A stretch of DNA of 64,000 nucleotides, taken from Mastigias papua (lineage: Eukaryota; Cnidaria; Scyphozoa; Rhizostomeae; Mastigiidae). A program made the translations under genes and the position numbers. Location of the stretch: contig OZ025271.1 of the NCBI GenBank assembly GCA_964019165.1, positions 16,772,459 through 16,836,458 of the forward strand, read 5' to 3'. Positions 11,154 to 20,971 of this stretch are shown here, in pieces. The notes under the pieces were generated by a model. The model did not search any database. It saw nothing but the letters and a program-made list of their open reading frames with translations, and was not told the origin of the DNA. Each line of letters begins with the position of its first letter. Within the stretch, counting starts at the first letter, position 1.

Positions 11154-13798
11154 ATGCCAGCCTGCACTAACTTCTTTCATGATTTTTTCCCTGCAAGACA
11201 TCCGTTAAAGTGTTTCAAAATCCCAAGCTGGATTCCTTTCCTTCCTCAGCCTTCAGTACCATATAATATGTCTCCACCTACGTATCAACAAATAACGAAG
11301 GTTGTGCGTAGAATGAAAGCTTCTGGTTCTCCTTGTCCTCTTAACAAGATTTCAATTATTCCTTTCAAGCGCTGTCCTTACCTCCGAACGTACTTAACAG
11401 AAGTATTTTCCTTACCTTGGAAATCTGGTGAGATTCCTGATGATTTGAAACAGGCTTGTACAGTCCTCATTCACAAGAAAGGTGATATATCACACCCATC
11501 TAACTTTAGGCCAACAACACTTGAAAGTGTTGCTCTAAAAATCTTTACTTCTTGCATCCGTGACTTTTTATTTTTTCTTTTTTTTGAGCTCTAATAATTT
11601 ATTGAGCACAAAGTCCAGAAAGGTTTTCTTCCTAAACTAACAAGTACATTTGAACATACTTCTCAAATGGCAAATGTCATAAATAAAACAAGGTTGAAAC
11701 AGCGATCACTTGTCATCACGTTGCTAGATCTTAAGAACGCATTTCGTGAAGTTCACCACAATCTTATGCAGGAAGTGCTATAATACCATCATATCCCCAT
11801 TACATATTTAGAAAATAATTGGCAAACTTTAGTATAATTTTCGTTCATCAATTGTTACCAAATCCTTTCGAACTCCATTCATAAAGATGGGCCGGGGCAT
11901 TCTTCAGGGGGACTGTCTCAGCCCATTAGCCTTTAACCTATGCTTTAATACCTTTATTGAATATATATCTAATCCCAAGTTTACATAATTTGGTTTTTCT
12001 ACAAATTCTCTCTATCCACTGCTTTGGTTTCAATTTGCCGAGGATGCAGCCGTTATTACCAGCCTAGAACGTGAGAATTAACTATTGCTAAGTCACTTCT
12101 CCAGATGGTGTACTTTGGCTGACGTGATAATTCGTGTAGTCAAATGTTCCTCATTTGGAATAAGGAAATACGCATCTTCATCTGTACAGTTCTTACCTAA
12201 ACTCATCAGTAATAAAGATCTTGTGCCAATCGCTAAAATTGGTGAGTCGTTTAAGTATTTTGTTCGATATTTCTCTTTCTCTATGCAGAATGTTGAACAT
12301 CAAAACTATAACGTTACTGACTTATTGCCTAAAATTGATAATACTCCTTGCCATCCAAAGAATAAACTTATACTTTACCATCGCTTTGTTCTCTCTAAGA
12401 TCACTTGGCATTTTACTATAGCAGACCTAAGCAAAACATGGGTAGTTGAAAACCTGGATAGCATTGTTGGAAGGTATGTGCGAAGATGGTTTGAACTACC
12501 ACTTAGCGCCACTTTAAGTACTCCCATTATCAGCAAATCAAACTATGGCTTAAATCTCGTTCTTCCCTCCACAAAGTTCATTCAGTGCCAAACTATAATT
12601 CGAAACGCTTTGAAATCTTCCCCTAACGCTGATATTCAGTCTTTATGGCATGATTCAAATACCTTTGCTAACATCCAATATGATCAATATAGAAACACCA
12701 AGCAAGTTCTGAAATCTATTCAAAGCCATCACCACCATCGTATTACAAATGACTTAACATCACGGAGATTAGTTATTTCATCCATCCTTAAGTTTGCTTC
12801 TCAATCTATTACTAAACTATGGTCAACTGTTCATCAGAAAATGCCGAGAAACACCTTTAACTTCACTCTTAAATATTAAAATAACTCTCTAGCCCTTGCA
12901 AAAACCTATGCAAATGGTCCATTGTTCAATCATCAGCATGTTCTTTCTGTCTTCAGCCCGAAACCTTACAAGATATTGTATCTAGTTGCAAGATGTACCT
13001 TGAACGCGGAAGGCATACTTGGAGGCACGATTCTGTTCTAAATTTTATAGCCAAGGCCTTTTCTGTAGTACCAGATTGTTTGCTGAATGCTGATCTTACC
13101 TCTTCCCCTTCTATTATCACAGGCAATTCCTTCCGCTGTGACCTTATCTTACTCACCAACGACAATATCTCATATATTCTTGAGCTCACTATTGGCTTTT
13201 AAACTAATATCAAAACCAATAATGATCGTAAGGCTTCTAAATGTTATCATCTAAGACAAAATTTACTCTAAAAATATTATCAAATCTCATTTATTAATCT
13301 TTCTCTATGAGCCATTGGTGCCCTTAGGCTTTAATAAGAACTCACAAAAACAGATTCTATCCCAACTTATCAATATTACTATTAGATGTACTTACTACAT
13401 ATTCTTTTTGCGGCAATAAATCATGGACAAATCCCGACTTATTAGAAATATGAAAATCATTATTACTATTTTGTTTCTTACCTCATTATTATTAATGTTA
13501 TCTACTTTATATATAGGCTACTAAATATCTCCCTCTTATTGCTGACCTCCAAAATTCTTACTCTACTGTCAAATTTATAAACCTCTCCATGAGTGCTCTC
13601 GAAATACTTGGAACGTCTTCTGAGTTCTTTCCATCAATGCTCACAGACTTAAACTTTGATGATACTACTAAACATAAAATCCTGTTGAAAACAAGAAATT
13701 TTGCAGTACGATGTACTTATTATATCTTTTGTAGAAGAAATAAACCTTGGACTAGCCCAAATTTACTGAACTATAAGGCTATAACTTTACTACCATAG
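11154..13798 (+). pseudogene. Decayed REL-type non-LTR retrotransposon (reverse transcriptase plus C-terminal endonuclease)
   Basis: Successive, frame-broken segments give a nearly full-length polyprotein. At 11154-11594 there is MKASGSPCPLNKIS and IHKKGDISHPSNFRPTTL. Near 11718 is reverse transcriptase motif A, TLLDLKNAFREV. Near 11886 is motif B, GRGILQGDCLSPLAFNL. At about 12034 motif C reads FAED where FADD is expected. The thumb and connection region is open at 12085-12879 (LSKTWVVENLDSIVGRYVRR). A C-terminal part at 12930-13202 has a Cys-x2-Cys...Cys zinc-like motif and CDLILLTNDNISYILELTI, resembling the PD-(D/E)xK endonuclease of R2-like elements. The last recognisable segment ends with RRNKPWTSPNLL near 13780. 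Multiple in-frame stops and the D-to-E change show it is dead. The R2-like assignment is inference. It probably sits in the intron between HEPN exons 2 and 3. Confidence 0.8.
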
Positions 13799-14233
13799 TA
13801 TTACAGTTATTATTGTTACTATTTAAATCTGAGGTTGATGTATTTTTTGTTTTGTTTTTTCTTGTTATGTGCAGAACTCAATTTGCAGACTTGCCAATTA
13901 CGCACTGCCTTATTATAGTGAGGTGTATGATTGTATTATTATCATGAGGTTTCAAAATTGTATGTAATCTATATTTGTTTACTAAACCTGACAACCAGTT
14001 GTACGTTGTACGACGTAGGATTGAGTATTTAGTTGATATGTTTTAAAGATTCGAAGTTTAAAAAAAATTAAATAAACGATAAAATTAAGCTTTGCTTATC
14101 AGATAATTGGAATGCTGCTTAGAAGTATCCCAATTGAAGGCACAATAAATTTAAATGCTAAATAACCAGAATGGACCTCATTCCCGCTGTTTGTAAGGTT
14201 TAAAATACGTTGTGATAATTTAATTACATTCAG
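13799..14233. other. AT-rich intron stretch
   Basis: No gene is seen. It includes possible 3' untranslated sequence of the preceding retroelement, ending in an A-rich run near 14060, and then a normal polypyrimidine-poor acceptor (ATTCAG) for HEPN exon 3. Confidence 0.4.
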
Positions 14234-14800
14234 GTGTGTCCGAGGCCAGAGAGAATTTTGTGAAGATGGCTTACATTGTCGTGGAGATGATTCCGAATCA
14301 CTTTAGAACGTTATTCACAAAGCAATGGAATAAAACTTATCCGGATAAGGTATGGCAAAGTAACGCAAAAAGTGGACTAATTCTGAATGATCATTTAGGA
14401 TATGATTTCAAGAAAGATATGAAAAAAAATAAAAATTTCATTGACAAGATAAAGACCGGAAATGAAAAGGAATGGGATACAACAACATTAGCGAAAGTTT
14501 TGCTGCATTCTGATCTCAACCTGATCCAAGAGGATAATACGCGAAAGGGGATCAGTCAATTAGTTGATATAAGGTATAATGATTTTGCCCATCTATCGAG
14601 TGCATCAATACCAGCAGATAAATTTGAAGAAATGATAGAAATAGTCAAGACTTCAGTAAGGAATCTACTTGGAGAAGGTGCTGAAGATGAAATTGATCAG
14701 GTTGTACGCCTGCAGCAAGCCCAAGACGGGGCTAATATTGAACTGCGAACGGCCACAAATCGAGAGTCTAAAACAGAAGGTAGTCAAGCCCTGCAGAAAG
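14234..14800 (+). CDS. HEPN-domain exon 3 (DZIP3-like HEPN), spliced to NACHT exon
   Basis: A third and more diverged HEPN exon. It reads ARENFVKMAYIVVEMIPNHF, then GNEKEWDTTTLAKVLLHSDL, then VDIRYNDFAHLSSAS and VKTSVRNLLGEGAEDEIDQV. The R-x5-H motif (RYNDFAH) is retained. There is no ATG before the domain in this exon: the open frame begins at the acceptor (CATTCAG at 14233), so it must be spliced to something upstream. The donor is AAAG/GTAAGC at 14800. Entry and exit are both phase 1. Its exit phase matches the NACHT exon at 15535 exactly (G + AT gives a codon, then LLRKKYRQQ). I infer a HEPN(x1-3)-NACHT protein, a known invertebrate NLR-like architecture. Confidence 0.75.
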
Positions 14801-15534
14801 GTAAGCGCAAATTGGTGATTTATTTCATAGAATTCTTTGTAATCCCTGCAATATACTGGTCTTTTTATGCTCAATTCTGCAAATATTGCATTTTATAAGA
14901 ATGGACTATAGGTGCTTTCCTACCTATACTTAATTCGTTATGTTATTCTAGATCCATTGTTCATAGTTTATATATGTATTGTCTTCTAAATATAAATTCA
15001 AATATATCGCTGACAACAAGAATCTCTTGCCTCTGACTACTGCACAAGGGCGAGTTTTGTCGCCAAGGACTGCGGATTTGTCTTCTAGCATTTCAGGCTT
15101 TGTTCCTAATGACAGAAATCGTCCCGAGTACAACAGGCTTAAAGGTCACTAGGGGTATCCAATTGTTACATCACGTGTGGGAGACCTTTAATATTTCGAA
15201 GGAAGAAGCGGATATGAATCGATCTTATTTCAGTGTAGAAGCAATTTTGTTTTATGCAACCATCTATGTTTTATGACTATCAAACAAGTGCATAGGATAA
15301 CTGGCCTTATTATTGTTTTCGGCAAGCATTTTTTCATCATATTTGATAATAAAAATTTTTATGGGATTTTAATCTTTGGAATAGTGCCTTCATTTCATCA
15401 TTTTGCTAAATATTCATTTTCACTAGTTTGCTACCATTTTTATATATTTACTCATTGTTCGTTGGCAAGGATTGCCACTCCAATTGATTTGTGTACTCTA
15501 TCTTGTGATTTATAAAGGTAATTTACTATTTAAG

Positions 15535-16661
15535 ATCTGTTGCGGAAAAAGTATAGACAACAGATGTATGAAAAGCATAGTATTAACAGTATTGGTGCCA
15601 GCAATAGCATAGAATTCAAAGAGGTAAAGATTGAGGAGTTTGCTGTTATGATAACGATCTCCCCGTATTCAAGAGCTTTTGATGAGCCTAATGATGAAAG
15701 TAGCCGGCAAGTGCATTATCTGAGAGATGTCACAGATGGCTCTATTAAAATGGACCAGTTGATCGATAAAAAAAATCGCGTATCATTTGTCTGCGGCGCT
15801 GCAGGTATGGGAAAGTCCGTTCTTGCGAAACGATTAGCTTGTGGATGGGCGAATGGTGACATGTATCAAGAATTCAAATTTTGTATCATGTTCGAATGCA
15901 GGGAATTGAATTACTTCAAGATACTAAAAGATGTACAAGGAACTCATCTTACAAGGGACAAATTGGTATGTAATTTTCTAGAAGAGACATTTTGCTGCCA
16001 CTTGGGAGATGGAGAGGGAATTTTGTTTATCGTCGATGGTCTCAGTGACCTCTACGACATTAACGATGATTCCATCATCGGGCAGCTACTTGACCTCGAC
16101 CGCACTGCGTATAAGAAATCGGAAATTATATTACTAGGAAGACCCCATATTGACAGCGTGCTGCAGAGGTATGAGCGCATAGGGGGCTTGCGACAGCTGG
16201 AGATTGTTGGGCTAGATGATGATCAAATCAAGTTATTCATCAACGCATATCCTTTTAAAAACAGTTTGTCAGTTATGGATAAAGTAAAAGACTCACTAGA
16301 CAAATATCGTTCAATCCTACGTGTCCCTCAGTTTTTGAACACGTTTTGTTGTGTTGCTATTTTAACAAATGGAGAGGTAATTCAGAATCCAGTCGAGTTG
16401 TATTGTTGGACCTTATACCTGTTACTAACTGAACATACCGTCAGCACAGATGATCTCGAGTTGACCCCAAACGTTTTCCGGAGATATTCTGATTCATTGT
16501 TAGCCCTGAGTAGTATCTGCTACGAATTACTGACAAAAAACACAACCATTTTCGAAGGAAATATTCTAGAAAGGTTTCGCAACATTACGGTGGGTAGGCA
16601 CTTTGCTTTAAGCCTATTTATTGTCTCCGATTGCTCCACTGAGAGATATCAGTTTGCCCAT
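15535..16661 (+). pseudogene. NACHT ATPase exon of an NLR-like protein, cut off by transposon insertion
   Basis: A P-loop NTPase of the NACHT family, the nucleotide-dependent oligomerisation switch of NLR immune receptors. Seen, counting from the codon at 15540: Walker A GAAGMGKS (residues 86-93), Walker B ILFIVDGLSDLYD, where the usual DGLDEL acidic pair reads DGLSDL, sensor-1-like LLGRPH, and winged-helix segments VPQFLNTFCC and VELYCWTLYLLLTEH. The frame ends in YQFAH, the conserved FxH near the end of the winged helix. It then runs straight into transposon sequence at 16662, whose terminal repeat supplies the stop at 16671-16673. The acceptor is TATTTAAG at 15534, phase 1. The expected continuation is found at 32571. 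Only the native part is given as the span. As it stands the gene is interrupted and probably not functional unless the element is spliced out. Confidence 0.8.
16655..16661. other. Left target-site duplication (TGCCCAT)
   Basis: Seven bases, TGCCCAT, directly before the left terminus of the large element. They match TGCCCAC at 32571-32577, directly after the right terminus, with one mismatch. They lie in the codons of the NLR FAH motif. An 8-bp duplication with more decay cannot be excluded. Confidence 0.7.
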
Positions 16662-16726
16662 TCGTCCAATTAAATCATTGGACGATTTCCATTTTTATCC
16701 AATGATTAATCTGGGATATGCCCAAG
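16662..16726 (+). repeat. Left terminal inverted repeat of the KDZ element
   Basis: It begins TCGTCCAATTAAATCA and ends AATGATTAATCTGGG-ATATGCCCAAG. The right end read inward begins TCATCCAAAATAATCA and continues ATTGATTAATCCGGG-AATTGCCCGAG. The left copy has about 23-25 extra bases in the middle, which form a small internal hairpin (AAATCATTGGA / TCCAATGATT). Confidence 0.75.
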
Positions 16727-16762
16727 TCAGCATGCTGTTTTTGCATGATGAGATTGGTCATA

Positions 16763-16840
16763 CCGGATTAATCGTGGAATAGCCAGAGGAAACAGCTGTC
16801 TGAGCCTGCAGAGATAGGCCAATAAGGATTGATCGTGAAC
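16763..16840 (+). promoter_or_regulatory. Subterminal GGATTRATCGTG repeats
   Basis: GGATTAATCGTGGAA near 16764 and GGATTGATCGTGAAC near 16826 repeat the GATTAATC core of the terminal repeat just inside the left end, before the start codon at 16878. Subterminal repeats of this kind commonly bind transposase. They also lie where a promoter for the homeodomain gene would be. Function is inferred only. Confidence 0.4.
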
Positions 16841-16877
16841 TAGGATACTGAGAAGGTAGGAAGAGAGTCTTGGTACA

Positions 16878-19800
16878 ATGGCTGCGCGAAAGTTTTCCGA
16901 GGCACAAGTGGACTTGATGGAGAAAGAGTATAACGCCGGTTTAAACTCTGTCTCAGTAAAAAAGGTTGGGGATCAAATAAAGCGGTTAGCTGAAAGAACA
17001 GGCCTAGAAGAAGCCACTGTTAAAACGTGGATCAACAACAGGAAGCGAGGCCCACCTCCATCGTGCTTCCCTTCTACGTCTGATAGTAATAATGAAAGTA
17101 AAGCCAAGAAAGCGTTGAGGGTGCCCTCCATTTCTCGTCAGCCCTCAGGATACAATATGTTTGCTGGAAATTTATTTTCAAACGGTGATTTTGTAAATTT
17201 TTCCGTGTTCTTTCGTATGTTGTCAGGGATCGTTGTATTGACAACGTGTCCTATCACTAGTCAGTTAATTGTTATTTTTTAAGTAGGAAAGACAATATAG
17301 ACTTACATGAGGAAGGTAATTGCAACCTCTATAGAGTCCGACTACTTTGAATAAATACGATTGTGTTGATGACCTTCAATGTGAATGTCATTGTGTGTTA
17401 TTTTCCCCAATTGGCATCACCGGTCGTGCACTGTGATCTGGATTGTTCAAAAGCACTATGAAAATGCGCGGGAACTCTAAGGACTTTTGTCTTGAAACAT
17501 TTAGGTAAGTCAAGCGGCAAAAAGCAGGCCTTTTGTCGGTTTCGAAGGGATACAATGTATATTTGATGATATCTTCATTATAAGTGATAATGAATTGAGG
17601 TGTAACTACGGAATATTTTATTTGTAAGTTAGTTTCACATATTTTCAATAAACTTTGAGATATGTACCGCAGCCTGCTGTGATATGTAAGGGTTAATTTT
17701 GAAGGAAAAGCCAACTACTGTATTTGTGAAATGGCGGAAGTTATTGTTGCATTTCTATTTATTTTTGCTATTGATATATGAATGTGTTCTACATTTGCAT
17801 TCAGTTAGGACAGATAACAAACTGAAATATCTGGTCTATGAATGGAGAACAGGAATGCTACTATATGGGAATGAGCCTACTCAGCTCTAGAGAGGGAGGC
17901 TGTCAGCAGAAAGCAGAAATGCATTATGCTGTTGGTTTTCAAAAGGTTTTTGTAAAAGCCACTAGACAGGCCATGTTAGCTGGCTGACTTAGTAACCACA
18001 CATGATACTAATAGGATACATAACCAGTTAGGCATTCCATTTCACTACTGTTGATTAAATTTTGTCTTTGCTGAATAATTGTTTTGTAGAACACTGACAG
18101 CCTATTTTGTGTTTTGCTGCCTGTCTACTCATCTGCAATATTGCTAACATAAAATCTTTATACTTATGGCAAATTGAGTTTGTGTTTCATACCCATGTTG
18201 ACTAGAATAATAATAATGTTAATGATAATAATTGTAAATGATATACAAGTTAATTTGAGAGGCAACACAGCCATGTTAGTAAGCTATTTTGGTATCAGTT
18301 ACTCAAGTAAAGACCATGGAGTTTTTCCATAATGCAGAATTACGTGGGTGCCCCATTTCTGAAAGGAATACTGTTGCAAGTAGAAGGTGGCGAGAATTGA
18401 ATAATGAAGAAAAGCAGCAGTGGATTGAAAAGGCGAATAAAAGGGAGAAACCAGCTTTGGAGGATCTGACAGAAAATCAAAAGAAGAAACTGGTTGATGC
18501 AGCCCTTCATCGAATAGATGTAGAGGTACATGATTCTGCCAATAGATGTGCCATAGAGTACAGAGGCCTAATTTTTAAGTTTCATTAGAAAGAAAGTTAT
18601 AGACATCCCTTGCATGGTTGCTTCAGTTATAGGAAGCATTGGAACAGTCCTTCACTAATTAAGTTTGATCATTTATTGAAAAAAGTTTTTAATAGTAGAT
18701 CAGATAAACAGGAAAACTATTAGACTTGCACTAGAACTAATGATGGGACATAGAATGTAAATGGTTGAAAGTACTGTCCTCTTTATAATGTCTGAGGATG
18801 AAATTTGCAGTGATCATTGAAACTTAGAGGTATGTTAAAATCTTACTTTATATTGTTTGAAAGCCAATGAAAATATGACTACTTTGCTACATGGTTTTTC
18901 ATGTTATGCTCCTTATATGCTGGTGGAATCCTTCTAGCATAGATAATGAATAGTAAATGTGGCTTTCAAACCAGCATGTTACTATCTATATGTGTAATAG
19001 CTTACCTCAAGTATGAATAGCCTGTATTAAATATAACTGCAATGTTCTTTACCATGCAGATGCAAAATTTATCCCATTATGGGGGAAGGGGTATAGCAAT
19101 TGTGTTGCGACCATATGATGATAAATTGGTCATGTCTTCAACTGCTGGTGATGAAGAGTTTCTGCTAAAGAACACCAGCATACTGAAAGAGTTCTCATTA
19201 TTTACATGTAAGATATATGTCATGTAATGAAATGTTTGAAAGTTATTGTTAGAGACAATGTAACAGGAAACATAGTATGAAAGGGAATGAACTATTATTT
19301 GAATGCTTTTGCTTTGGAAGCTATATGTTTTCCCTTTAGATATTGGCAAGTTTTTGAGTTATTGTAAAGTTGAATGCAAGAAATGCATCTATTTGGATTG
19401 GTTTTGTAGTGTCAGTCAAGGACTAAGAAGAAGAGAAGAATGAATTCAGATGGGTGCTGCCTACTTAGCTTATATCATATATAGTTTTGTTTTGGATGAA
19501 AGCTGAAACAAAAAAGATAACTAGATGCTGGTGTGAAAATATAGTAATGGATTCTATGAAATTGGAGAACTTTGCACTATATAACTGTACATGCCATGAA
19601 GTGAATGATAAGAAACACAATCCTATCACTTCCTCTCCTGTCTCATTATATGATGAATTAGGTAATGGTTTGTGTCGAGTAGGCATGATTGGACTGTCGC
19701 ATTGTCAAGATAGACAGTTTTGCAAGCATTTTAGCTTATTAGTATACTCCTTTTTCCTTACCATGGCACTACAGTGCTATAATGAGACAGTAGAATTAGC

Positions 19801-20971
19801 CCCATAAAAACTCCATAAAACCATGACTAGTTATACAAACATGCACTGACCTTATATGCAACCTGCGAATGCCAAATTTCCATTCTTCTTTTCATCAATA
19901 GCATATTGCAGAAGACAATTTACTTCTTAAAGTGAATTGCGTTGTTGTGGATATGACTTATTTTGACTGTAACCTTTCTTGTAGCCAAGAAGGACCCATG
20001 TGATACTGAGGTGACAGTTAAAAGTGTCCAAAATTTGCTAAATAAGAAATATAGTGAGTGAGAATTTAGTTCATTTTATCTGCTTTTTTCTTTAGAGCAA
20101 GATAGCTTTGTTTCACATAATTAAAGGATTTTTGATGTAAATGTGGTAAAAGTTAATGCTATTGCTATATCTTTAAAAGTTATCGCTATAACATTAGTTA
20201 ATTTGGAATAGACTTATATTTCACTTTTATTTTTCTCCCACATAATGCTGCAAATGCTCACTTAGATTATTGTTTTTTATGTGCTTATTTGAAGGAGAAT
20301 GTTTTGACAGAGTGAATGTGGAATACTCCAAGAAAGGCATAAAATTCAATGTGGAGGGTTGGCCTGAAGATGTTCCGTTTAGACAGCCAAGCAGATTAGG
20401 TGGTGTTCAATTGAGAAGAATATGGGAGAAGAGAGAAGAAATATCGTTTTCGCATAATATCGTAACTGTGATCACACAACGAGAATGTCAGTCATTGGTA
20501 CCCGAAAGCAAGTATGACGAGCAAGAGCACTCTGACCATGAGGACGAAACAGAGATTGAAGAGGTAGTTAGCTTCAGTGAAGAAACCGGAGCAACAATGA
20601 AGAAAGCAAAGTCAAAATCATTGGTCAGGAAAGGAGATGTTATTCCATTATTAGCTCCAGGTGTCCTTGACTGTAGATTTTGGCTTTTCCTATGTGGAAG
20701 TAAATGCAAACGGGATGGTTCCATCAATGGCAAATGGTTGGACAGAATAGGGGAAACTTTGGAATATAGGGTCTTGCCATGCCGGGATACAACTAGAGAG
20801 AATTGTATTCTGTGGAACGCCAGAAAGAATTGCAGGGAAGTTCTTTCGAGTGATAGTTTCGACAGGTTGGATCTTGCGAAAGGAATCTTTGTCTTGTCAG
20901 TTGCAGCTCACAACTATTTAAATGATCTTGCTGATTTGCAACTGCAATCTGTAGCAGACGATAAGGATTAG
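16878..20971 (+). CDS. Homeodomain plus HMG-box-like protein, five exons, transposon cargo
   Basis: The exon model is 16878-17184, 18338-18525, 19060-19207, 19985-20053 and 20295-20971. All junctions are GT-AG with matching phases, giving 462 residues. Residues 4-62 form a homeodomain: the third helix reads VKTWINNRKR with the expected W, N and R. Residues about 88-140, across the first intron, read like an HMG box (SGYNMFAGNLFSN, then RWRELNNEEKQQWIEKA). The last exon holds GWPEDVPFRQPSRLGGVQLRRI, which I do not recognise as a named domain, an acidic stretch (DEQEHSDHEDETEIEE) and a Cys/Trp-rich C-terminus. It is probably a nuclear DNA-binding protein. It lies just inside the left transposon end, convergent with the transposase. 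By analogy with fungal KDZ elements that carry divergent HMG proteins it may assist transposition or target choice. That role is inference. Confidence 0.7.
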
